The translations under genes were made by a program, and so were the position numbers. A stretch of DNA of 64,000 nt from positions 1 through 64,000 of the forward strand of contig JAECQP010000004.1 of the NCBI GenBank assembly GCA_015999745.1, given 5' to 3'. This DNA is from Sphingobacteriia bacterium. GTDB taxonomy: Bacteria > Bacteroidota > Bacteroidia > Chitinophagales > Chitinophagaceae. The notes beneath the pieces are model-generated. The model made no database searches and was not told the origin of the DNA. It worked only from the letters and a program-made list of their open reading frames with translations. Shown here one piece after another: positions 10,762 through 17,763 of the stretch (position 1 is the first letter of the stretch; each line of letters starts with the position of its first letter).

Positions 10762-11349
10762 TTATTTCGCTAAATGAAATTGAAATCCGATTGATGTCTG
10801 CAATCCGGTTTTATTACTACGCCTAGGAGTAGACCCATCATCTACAGTTATTAGTTTATTAGAATATCCTACTAAAATCTCCATTCCAACAGATGAGTTA
10901 AAAAACACTTCAGTGCCGGCCATTAGTGAAAAAATATTATACTTTCCTTTATCTCCAAAGGTTCCGTAATTTTTATTTACCCCAAACTGATAACTAACAT
11001 CTGTCAACAGGTTAAATTTTTTTTCAGTGTTTAAAAAATAGTATCTTAAAAAAGGGCCAATTGCAAATTTCAAATTGTTCTGTGAACCACCTGCTGAACT
11101 TTCTCCCTTGTAAGTAGAAATTGTAGGTCTCAGCCCCCCTGAAAATTTATCAAAAAAGAAATATCCGACAGATGCGGAGATGTCTACACTTGTATATTTA
11201 GCAGTATAGTATGCAGAAGGACCATTAAAAGTTTCAGTGTAGGTATACGAACTACCTGCTCCGCCGATTAACCAGGTGTTTTTCGTTAATTGTCCATATG
11301 TAATTATAGACAAAGGTGACAGCATCAATAGTAAAAGAAATATTTTCAT
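10762..11349 (-). CDS. Outer membrane beta-barrel protein, function unknown
   Basis: This 195-residue protein has a signal peptide (MKIFLLLLMLSPLSIITYGQ) and alternating aromatic/polar beta-strands typical of small OmpA/OmpW-like barrels ('VDISASVGYFFFDKFSGGLR', 'FAIGPFLRYYFLNTEKKFN'), ending in 'TGLQTSIGFQFHLAK'. It is AT-rich like the T9SS cargo gene 9 nt downstream, with which it likely forms an operon. It could be a membrane partner of that cargo, which is inference from position only. Confidence 0.8.
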   Translation of the reverse strand: MKIFLLLLMLSPLSIITYGQLTKNTWLIGGAGSSYTYTETFNGPSAYYTAKYTSVDISASVGYFFFDKFSGGLRPTISTYKGESSAGGSQNNLKFAIGPFLRYYFLNTEKKFNLLTDVSYQFGVNKNYGTFGDKGKYNIFSLMAGTEVFFNSSVGMEILVGYSNKLITVDDGSTPRRSNKTGLQTSIGFQFHLAK

Positions 11350-11681
11350 AACCAGTTTTTAGCGCATTATTGAAGCGGTTTAAGCATATCCAAAACGCAT
11401 ACAAAAATGATTGAATATATCATACATATGCAAAATACTTTATAAGCAACCAGTTTTTCTTTTTAAACACCCTTTATTCAATAAGTTACACGCTGGCCTG
11501 ATACGCTTTTGAAATTGAACTTACCCGCTCCCAACATACAAGCAACGAATAACCATGCTGAACCTGCCACAGCAAAGTATACCCTCAATGAGATGTCCGT
11601 ATTAAATGAATCATACCGCAGATAAACAATAAACCAACCAGATTGCTCAGCAATGCAAAGTCTGTAAACGCTAGAAACTGT
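11350..11681. other. Intergenic region containing a displaced fragment of the rsh gene
   Basis: This 332-nt non-coding stretch is AT-rich in its first 120 nt. Its only recognisable content is the 50-bp copy of the 5' end of rsh at 11539-11588. The 90 nt between that copy and the stop of the toxin-like gene show no RNA gene, clear terminator or longer open frame. Confidence 0.7.
11539..11588 (+). repeat. 50-bp direct repeat, copy 1 (fragment of the rsh 5' coding sequence)
   Basis: This segment is identical over 50 bases to 13640-13689, which encodes part of the N-terminus of the Rsh protein. It begins CAAGCAACGAAT and ends TATACCCTCAA. The flanking bases differ on both sides, so only these 50 bp are shared. 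Copy 1 has no start codon in context and is a fragment. Together the copies bracket the toxin/antitoxin cassette. Confidence 0.97.
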
Positions 11682-12674
11682 TTATGAAAGCGATATGGCT
11701 TTCCACCAATAGAAAAATGCTTCCGGGCTGGATTTTTTCAGCTTATTCAGTTTGGTGTTGTGCGGTTGTTCAATAATAGCTTCTGCCACCTGTTTAGGGT
11801 CTGTAAATTTTTCAAATGTTTTCTGGTCTGTTGCAATCAACCGCGAGAGATAAGCGGCTTTGGCTGCATGAACAATGGCTTTATCCAGGTGATAAGATTC
11901 TGAAAATATAAAGCGTTCCACCCTTTGTATGCCTTTTTGCAATTGATCGAAATTTTCATTATCCGCTGCACCCCTCAGGCAAAGGCAAAGCGATGTTTGA
12001 TAGATGTCGTCCAGTACATCTGCGGGTTTGCCCTCCTTCAATTCACGGTACACTATTTCAGTTGCAGCAATCTTATTAAAGGTCGCCTTCACCGTATCAA
12101 GATCTTCTGCCACATCAAAGATGTTCCCAATATCATAGAGCTGTTTAATGATCTCCATGCTCATACTATCTTCCTTCTTAAAGTAAGGAATACCGGTGGT
12201 ATTGGGAGCAAAGGCGGTGAGTTTATCGCCCAACAAATCTTCCAGCGAAGGCATATTTACTGAGGCCAGTTTTGCCGAAGTAATGAGAAAGCCTGATTTA
12301 ATTTCCTGCGGCTGTATGTTTTTATAATGATTAGCTTCAAAAAGTATATCGAGCAAAATAGCCTCTTCTCCTACTGTATTATGAACCGGCGTATAAAAGA
12401 ATTTGTAATGTGCTTTTTCAATGGCGATGGCAGCGGCACGGTGCTGTAATTCCACCCGGCTAAAGCCCTGCGCTTCTGCAAATACTTTCAGCAGTTCATC
12501 AAGATTGTCTTTTTTTTCTGTGAGTATAATATCAATGTCAATAGACAGCCGTTTGGCGGAGTCGAGCAACAGCAGGGCGCGGATCACCTTCTCCACCAAT
12601 ATTTTATCGGCATTCCGGTTGGCTTTGGATACCTTATCTATCCATTCTGCGGTTAGTGATTCTTTATTGATCAT
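11682..12674 (-). CDS. AbiEii-like nucleotidyltransferase toxin, probably lacking its GG[T/S] motif
   Basis: The 330-residue protein resembles the AbiEii/AbiGii nucleotidyltransferase toxin family. The Asp pair is in 'AKRLSIDIDIIL' (about residues 44-55) and the downstream 'LEDLLGDKLTAFAP' motif is near residue 145. In family members the Asp pair is preceded by a segment ending in a phenylalanine-lysine-GG[T/S] motif; here 'VEKVIRALLLL' runs straight into 'DSAKRLSID', so about 20 residues including that motif appear deleted in frame. It would then be a weak or dead enzyme, although the rest of the frame is intact. It lies 18 nt after the antitoxin-like gene, between 50-bp rsh-derived repeats. 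Confidence 0.72.
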   Translation of the reverse strand: MINKESLTAEWIDKVSKANRNADKILVEKVIRALLLLDSAKRLSIDIDIILTEKKDNLDELLKVFAEAQGFSRVELQHRAAAIAIEKAHYKFFYTPVHNTVGEEAILLDILFEANHYKNIQPQEIKSGFLITSAKLASVNMPSLEDLLGDKLTAFAPNTTGIPYFKKEDSMSMEIIKQLYDIGNIFDVAEDLDTVKATFNKIAATEIVYRELKEGKPADVLDDIYQTSLCLCLRGAADNENFDQLQKGIQRVERFIFSESYHLDKAIVHAAKAAYLSRLIATDQKTFEKFTDPKQVAEAIIEQPHNTKLNKLKKSSPEAFFYWWKAISLS

Positions 12675-12677
12675 ATT

Positions 12678-12720
12678 CTATAAATTGGCAGCCTAAAGGG
12701 TTTGCTGCCGGAATTTTGAT
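12678..12720. repeat. 43-bp inverted-repeat element, copy A (before the toxin-like gene)
   Basis: The element reads CTATAAATTGGCAGC, nine variable bases, then TTGCTGCCGGAATTTTGAT. The GGCAGC/GCTGCC arms form an inverted repeat. Copy B at 13479-13521 has the same arms, flanks and spacing. Copy A lies 3 nt upstream of the toxin-like ATG and covers the end of the antitoxin-like gene. AbiEi antitoxins are known to autoregulate by binding inverted repeats, so this is a candidate binding site. Confidence 0.75.
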
Positions 12721-13442
12721 ACCCTGTTTAAATAATTACTGAATGCTTCTTTCTTCCTCCTTCTGTCGGCATACCGCAGCATCTTGTTTTCGTTGATGGT
12801 ATATTTTTCAAATGCTTCCCTGAAAATGGTTTCCTTTTCGCGGCCCTGCTGGGCCGCAAAAAGCACATCATCGCAAAAAACATCTACCAGCAATTTTTCA
12901 ATCGTAGTGGTTACCACACCCTGGATCATCTGTACCGGGGCCTCCGAAACCAATGAGTTAATTATAATGGTCTCCTTTTCAGCAGAAGCATATAAACTTA
13001 ATATTTTTGCATCCGGTTCCAGGAAGATGTTCTTTTTTGTTTCTTTTAAAAAGTAAAACACCGATTGGGTGGCTTCTTTATCCACTTCTACCAAGGTATA
13101 AAACCTTCCGGGCTGGTGCAGCATCAGCTCATTGAGTACTGAAGTGTTCCAGATGCAGATTTGCAGGTAAGGAAACTGCCTTTGCAAATCCCTGAAGAGG
13201 GTTTTGATCTTAGCGGAAAATTCCGGTAAAAAAATCCGGCCTTTGCCCAATGTAAATTTGCCCCTGCCAATACGGGAAAGAATGCCGGACTGCACCAACG
13301 CATATACCCGCCAGTTAACAGTAGTGGTTTTAACCCCCGGTTCCAGCCCATTGTAGAACTGCTCAATATCTTTTGTGCTAAAATTGCTGTTTTCTTTAAA
13401 ATGCTCCTTCAGCTTGCTGATATGTAATTTAGAATTTTCGAT
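12693..13442 (-). CDS. AbiEi/DUF6577-like winged-helix antitoxin, without a canonical start codon
   Basis: The frame is open from 13457 to the stop at 12693. The segment 13442-13260 encodes a winged-helix-like N-terminus ('HISKLKEHFKENSNFS', 'TTTVNWRVYALVQSG', 'LSRIGRGKFTLG'), followed by a C-terminal domain like those of AbiEi-type partner proteins. No ATG, GTG or TTG occurs before this domain; the first is TTG at 13298, which would remove most of the helix-turn-helix and leave 201 residues. The ATC at 13440-13442, in the setting where an ATG would be expected, would give 249 residues. Either a rare ATC start is used or the start codon was lost by mutation. It is paired with the toxin-like gene 18 nt downstream. 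Confidence 0.62.
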   Translation of the reverse strand: MENSKLHISKLKEHFKENSNFSTKDIEQFYNGLEPGVKTTTVNWRVYALVQSGILSRIGRGKFTLGKGRIFLPEFSAKIKTLFRDLQRQFPYLQICIWNTSVLNELMLHQPGRFYTLVEVDKEATQSVFYFLKETKKNIFLEPDAKILSLYASAEKETIIINSLVSEAPVQMIQGVVTTTIEKLLVDVFCDDVLFAAQQGREKETIFREAFEKYTINENKMLRYADRRRKKEAFSNYLNRVSKFRQQTL

Positions 13443-13478
13443 GGCCCTTTTTGTTGTTTATTCCCAAAGATAGTAAAA

Positions 13479-13521
13479 CTATAAATTGGCAGCAAATCAC
13501 AATTGCTGCCGAAATTTAGAT
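13479..13521. repeat. 43-bp inverted-repeat element, copy B (before the antitoxin-like gene)
   Basis: The element reads CTATAAATTGGCAGC, nine variable bases, then TTGCTGCCGAAATTTAGAT, matching copy A at all but two bases outside the variable core. Here the inverted arms extend to TTGGCAGCAA/TTGCTGCC. It lies 36 nt before the probable start of the antitoxin-like gene, where an autoregulated promoter is expected. Confidence 0.75.
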
Positions 13522-13627
13522 ATGGATTCGCCTAACCTGCCTCTCTGGGGCTAACCATTTCTGATAAAAACCGGCTTTGGGCTTGTTTAAAATGTAGTAC
13601 CCGGGTTTCCTTAACTTTACATAGTAT

Positions 13628-15886
13628 ATGAATGAAGTGCAAGCAACGAATAACCATGCTGAACCTGCCACAGCAAAGTATACCCTCAACGAAGAGCAGG
13701 AAAAAAAGGAGATCATCAGGCATTATCGTGCGCTGCTGAAAAGCCTTCGTCCCAAACTGAAGAAAGGAGACAAAGAGCTGATCAGGCAGGCTTTTGAAAT
13801 GGCTGCCACCGCCCACCAGACCATGCGCCGCAAAAGCGGTGAACCTTATATTATTCACCCCCTGGCGGTTGCCATGATTTGTGTGGAAGAAATCGGCCTG
13901 GGGGTACGCAGCACCATCTGCGCCTTATTGCACGACACGGTAGAAGACACCGATATTTCCCTGGAAGATGTGGAAATGGAATTTGGGATTGAGATTGCCA
14001 AGATTGTGGATGGTCTCACCAAAATCTCCAACGTCATTGATACCAATACCAGCCAGCAGGCGGAGAACTTCAAAAAAATCCTGCTGACCCTTACAGATGA
14101 CCCCCGCGTGATCCTGATTAAACTGGCCGACCGCCTGCACAACATGCGCACGCTGGATCATATGAAAAGGGAGAAACAACTGAAGATTGCGTCCGAAACC
14201 GTTTGGGTATACGCTCCGCTGGCACACCGTATGGGATTGTACAGCATCAAAACAGAGCTGGAAGATCTTTCCATGAAATACATGGAGCCGGATGCTTACC
14301 GCGAAATAGCCCGTAAATTATCCGAAACCAAAAGAGAGCGCACCCGCTATATCAACGAATTCATCCGCCCGCTCAAAGAAAAACTGAATGCCGGTAATTT
14401 TGATTTTGAAATTTACGGCCGCCCCAAAAGCATTCACTCCATCTGGAACAAAATCAAAAAGAAAGCGGTTGCGTTTGAAGAAGTGTACGACCTCTTTGCC
14501 ATCCGTGTCATCCTCAACTCTCCTGCTGAAAAGGAAAAAGAAGATTGCTGGAAAGTATACTCCATGATTACCGACGAGTACAACCCCGCTCCCGAAAGGC
14601 TGCGCGACTGGCTCAGTAACCCTAAAAGCAATGGCTATGAAGCATTGCATACCACCGTGATGGGGCCTCAGGGTAAATGGGTGGAAGTGCAGATCCGTAC
14701 CAAAAGAATGAATGAGATTGCGGAGAAAGGTTTGGCGGCGCACTATAAATACAAGGAGGAACACAACGAAGAAGACCGTTTCGACAAATGGTTTGGACAG
14801 ATCCGCGAAGTACTGAGTTCTCCGGATACCGATGGGGTTGACTTCCTGCAGGATTTCAAAACATCCTTTCTTGCGGAAGAAATATATGTATACACCCCTA
14901 AAGGGGAAGTGAAGATGCTCCCTACCGGTAGCACTGCACTGGATTTTGCCTTTTCCATTCACTCGGCCATCGGTACCAAATGTATCGGCGCCAAAGTGCA
15001 CCACAAACTGGTACCCATTGGTCATAAGTTAAGAAGCGGCGATCAGATCGAGATCATCACCAGCAATAAACAGAAACCTTCGGAAGACTGGTTGAACCTG
15101 GTGGTTACGGCCAAAGCCAAGAACAAGATCAAGGACTCCCTGCGGGAAGAAAAAAGAAAGGTGGCAGAGGATGGCAAATACATCCTGCAACGCAAACTGG
15201 AATCCATGGGCGCGGCATACAGTCATCACAACATAGAGGAACTGGTTCATTTTTATAAACTCACATCACCGCTGGACCTGCATTACCGGATTGCCACCAA
15301 ATACATTGATCTGCGCGAGTTGAAAGAATTCCAGGTACTGGGAGACAAGATTGAAATTCCGAAACCAAAACCCGTTCCGGTTGAACTGCAAACAGAGGCT
15401 CCTCCCAAACATTTTGACAAGAAAGATTCTGAGCTCATCATATTCGGCGAAAGCAGCGACAAGATCATGTACACACTGGCCAAATGTTGCCACCCGATTC
15501 CGGGTGACGACGTATTTGGTTTTGTAAGTACGGGCAAGGGCCTGATCATTCACCGGACCAACTGCCCCAATGCCACCCAGTTGCTGGCGAACTACGGACA
15601 CCGCGTGGTCAAAACCAAATGGGCTAAAAACAAGGAGATCTCCTTTCTCACCGGTCTTAAAATTGTGGGCCTGGACGATGTGGGAGTAATTAATAAAATT
15701 ACCAATGTGATCAGCGGAGACCTCCGTATTAATATAGCCGGGCTGAGCATCGACTCCAAAGAAGGTTTGTTCCAGGGAACCATTAAAGTGTTTGTGCACG
15801 ACAAAGAAGAACTGGAAGAACTGGTGAGCCGGCTGAAATCGCTGAACGGCATCCAAACCGTTGACCGGTTTGAGACCGAAAGCTGA
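13628..15886 (+). CDS. RelA/SpoT-family (p)ppGpp synthetase/hydrolase
   Basis: The 752-residue Rsh protein makes and degrades the alarmone (p)ppGpp. Domains in order are: HD hydrolase (about residues 45-200, 'HDTVEDTD' from His102), synthetase (about 245-370, 'NGYEALHTTV'), TGS ('YVYTPKGEVKMLPTGS', near 420), a conserved Cys/His region ('AKCCHPIPGDDVFGF'), and a C-terminal ACT domain. The basic RLRD motif (324-327) and the intact HD site favour a bifunctional enzyme. The first 50 bp from codon 5 onward (13640-13689) also occur at 11539-11588, so the upstream region and first four codons may have been changed by an insertion. purA follows 68 nt downstream. Confidence 0.95.
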   Translation: MNEVQATNNHAEPATAKYTLNEEQEKKEIIRHYRALLKSLRPKLKKGDKELIRQAFEMAATAHQTMRRKSGEPYIIHPLAVAMICVEEIGLGVRSTICALLHDTVEDTDISLEDVEMEFGIEIAKIVDGLTKISNVIDTNTSQQAENFKKILLTLTDDPRVILIKLADRLHNMRTLDHMKREKQLKIASETVWVYAPLAHRMGLYSIKTELEDLSMKYMEPDAYREIARKLSETKRERTRYINEFIRPLKEKLNAGNFDFEIYGRPKSIHSIWNKIKKKAVAFEEVYDLFAIRVILNSPAEKEKEDCWKVYSMITDEYNPAPERLRDWLSNPKSNGYEALHTTVMGPQGKWVEVQIRTKRMNEIAEKGLAAHYKYKEEHNEEDRFDKWFGQIREVLSSPDTDGVDFLQDFKTSFLAEEIYVYTPKGEVKMLPTGSTALDFAFSIHSAIGTKCIGAKVHHKLVPIGHKLRSGDQIEIITSNKQKPSEDWLNLVVTAKAKNKIKDSLREEKRKVAEDGKYILQRKLESMGAAYSHHNIEELVHFYKLTSPLDLHYRIATKYIDLRELKEFQVLGDKIEIPKPKPVPVELQTEAPPKHFDKKDSELIIFGESSDKIMYTLAKCCHPIPGDDVFGFVSTGKGLIIHRTNCPNATQLLANYGHRVVKTKWAKNKEISFLTGLKIVGLDDVGVINKITNVISGDLRINIAGLSIDSKEGLFQGTIKVFVHDKEELEELVSRLKSLNGIQTVDRFETES
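13640..13689 (+). repeat. 50-bp direct repeat, copy 2 (inside the rsh 5' end)
   Basis: This copy is identical to 11539-11588 and lies in the rsh frame from codon 5. The distance between copies is 2101 bp. This copy is the functional one because the gene continues intact beyond it. Confidence 0.97.
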
Positions 15887-15928
15887 TATTTACCCCGAAA
15901 ATAATTAGGCGTTAGCAATCCCTTGTAC

Positions 15929-15936
15929 TATTTTTG
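15929..15936 (+). promoter_or_regulatory. -7 promoter element of purA
   Basis: TATTTTTG matches TAnnTTTG exactly and lies 18 nt before the purA ATG at 15955. Confidence 0.5.
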
Positions 15937-15954
15937 CGCCTTAGAACTAATGAT

Positions 15955-17217
15955 ATGGTGGACGTAATTTTAGGTTTACAATGGGGTGATGAGGGAAAGG
16001 GCAAAATAGTGGACTATTTTGCGCCCAACTACGATGTAGTTGCCCGGTTTCAAGGCGGACCAAATGCTGGTCATACGCTGTATGTGGATGGAAAGAAAAT
16101 GGTCTTGCACCAGATTCCTTCCGGCATTTTTCACCAGGATAAAGTCAATATCATCGGCGGCGGTGTGGTACTGGACCCGGTAACCCTTAAAAGAGAATGC
16201 GATGCAGTAGCTGCGCACGGCATCGACGTCCGTAAAAATCTCTTCATTTCCGAGAGAACCAATATCATTGTTCCTACGCACCGTGCACTGGACAAAGCTT
16301 CCGAACTGGCCAAGGGAGAATCCAAGATCGGCTCTACCTTAAAGGGTATCGGGCCGGCCTATATGGACAAAACCGGCAGGAACGCGCTCCGTGTAGGCGA
16401 CATGCTCAACAGAAACTTCACCAGTCAGTACATCAAACTGCGCCTGAAGCACCAGAAACTGCTGGACAATTTTCATTTTATAGAAGATATCACTGCCTGG
16501 GAAGAAGAATTTTTTGAAGCGCTGGAGTTCCTGAAAACCCTGAATGTGGTCAATGGCGAATATTTCGTAAACAATGCCATTAGTGCAGGTAAAAAAGTAC
16601 TGGCAGAAGGTGCACAGGGCAGCATGCTGGATATTGATTTCGGCACATTCCCGTTTGTTACCTCTTCCAGCACCATTTCAGCAGGCGTTTGTACTGGTTT
16701 AGGTGTATCTCCCAAGCAGATCAATGAAGTGATGGGAGTCACCAAAGCATATTGTACCCGCGTGGGCAGTGGCCCGTTCCCAACCGAACTGGAAGATGAA
16801 ACAGGGGAAGAACTCAGAAAGATCGGAAGTGAATTTGGTGCAACTACCGGAAGGCCAAGACGTTGCGGATGGATTGACCTGGTAGCGCTGAAATATACCT
16901 GCATGATCAACGGCGTAACACAGATTGTGATGACCAAGGCCGATGTGCTGGATGCATTCAAAGATTTAAAAGTTTGTACTGCATACGATATCAACGGGAA
17001 AGAAACCCGTGAGGTTCCTTTCCAGATGTCCGGTGTACAGATTAACCCTGTACTGGAATCGTTCAAAGGCTGGAATATCGACACTACCCAACTGAAAAAA
17101 GCTGCTGAATTACCGGAAGACATGAATAGTTATATCCGATTTATCAATGAATACGTAGGTGCGCCTGTAAAGTTCGTTTCCAACGGACCTGGCAGGGATC
17201 AGATTGTGCCTTTGTAG
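15955..17217 (+). CDS. purA: Adenylosuccinate synthetase
   Basis: This 420-residue enzyme joins IMP and aspartate using GTP, the first committed step from IMP to AMP. The N-terminal catalytic/P-loop signature 'LGLQWGDEGKGK' and the motifs 'GPAYMDKTGR' and 'CGWIDLVALKY' are all present. The start is the ATG at 15955; an in-frame TTG lies seven codons upstream but the family begins at the VDVILG strand. It has its own -7 element and follows rsh. Since (p)ppGpp is known to inhibit PurA in several bacteria, the adjacency is notable, but no regulation is shown by sequence. Confidence 0.97.
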   Translation: MVDVILGLQWGDEGKGKIVDYFAPNYDVVARFQGGPNAGHTLYVDGKKMVLHQIPSGIFHQDKVNIIGGGVVLDPVTLKRECDAVAAHGIDVRKNLFISERTNIIVPTHRALDKASELAKGESKIGSTLKGIGPAYMDKTGRNALRVGDMLNRNFTSQYIKLRLKHQKLLDNFHFIEDITAWEEEFFEALEFLKTLNVVNGEYFVNNAISAGKKVLAEGAQGSMLDIDFGTFPFVTSSSTISAGVCTGLGVSPKQINEVMGVTKAYCTRVGSGPFPTELEDETGEELRKIGSEFGATTGRPRRCGWIDLVALKYTCMINGVTQIVMTKADVLDAFKDLKVCTAYDINGKETREVPFQMSGVQINPVLESFKGWNIDTTQLKKAAELPEDMNSYIRFINEYVGAPVKFVSNGPGRDQIVPL

Positions 17218-17310
17218 TACCGATTGTTGGCATTTATTTTGTTATTGAAAAATTTTTTTGGTTAATAATTTTTTGCGTGCAAATTTTACGCAGCTAATCT
17301 TATTAGAAAT

Positions 17311-17748
17311 ATGGCAGCGAAGTCTGATAAGGATAAAAAATCCTCCCCAAAAGTGCCGGCAAAAACTGCCGCAGCAAAGCCGTCTCCAAAAAGCAAAAAA
17401 ACGCCGGATGACGAAGAAGATGATTTAGATGATGATGAAATTGAAACACCATCTAAGAAAGGAAGCAGTAAAGCTGGTTCCAAAAAGTCTGCTGTTGACG
17501 AAGACGATGACGATCTGGACGATGTAGATGTGGAGGATGACTGGGATAAGGCAGAAGAGGAGGAAGACAGCTGGGATCCTGACTTTGACGAATTTGATAT
17601 TCCGAAAAGCAAAGGAAAGAAAGCAGTCGGCGGAAAGAAAAAGGCCGACGATGACGATGATTTTAAACTGGACGAAGATTTCAAGGAATTCGATCTGTTC
17701 AACGATAAGAGTGGCGGATTTGATGACGACGAAGAAGATGATTTCTAA
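17311..17748 (+). CDS. Charged low-complexity protein, function unknown
   Basis: The 145-residue protein has a basic Lys/Ala/Pro-rich N-terminus (about residues 1-30) followed by acidic Asp/Glu runs alternating with Lys clusters ('EEDDLDDDEIETPSKKGS', 'DEDFKEFDLF', ending 'GGFDDDEEDDF'). It is probably disordered. It has no signal peptide or membrane helix and resembles no enzyme. The mixed-charge layout recalls nucleic-acid-binding tails or the acidic region of RNA polymerase delta subunits, but no homology is claimed. It lies between purA and pabB, 15 nt before the latter. Confidence 0.72.
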   Translation: MAAKSDKDKKSSPKVPAKTAAAKPSPKSKKTPDDEEDDLDDDEIETPSKKGSSKAGSKKSAVDEDDDDLDDVDVEDDWDKAEEEEDSWDPDFDEFDIPKSKGKKAVGGKKKADDDDDFKLDEDFKEFDLFNDKSGGFDDDEEDDF

Positions 17749-17763
17749 ATTCCCTTCCTTCAT

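Noticed and set aside
11350..11460. Repeated AACCAGTTTTT at about 11348 and 11450 as element ends
   Set aside because: Only 11 bases, AT-rich and in direct orientation with no matching partner; chance is likely.
14318..15025. A 235-codon minus-strand open frame inside rsh
   Set aside because: It is antisense to the conserved synthetase and TGS domains; the long open frame results from codon bias.
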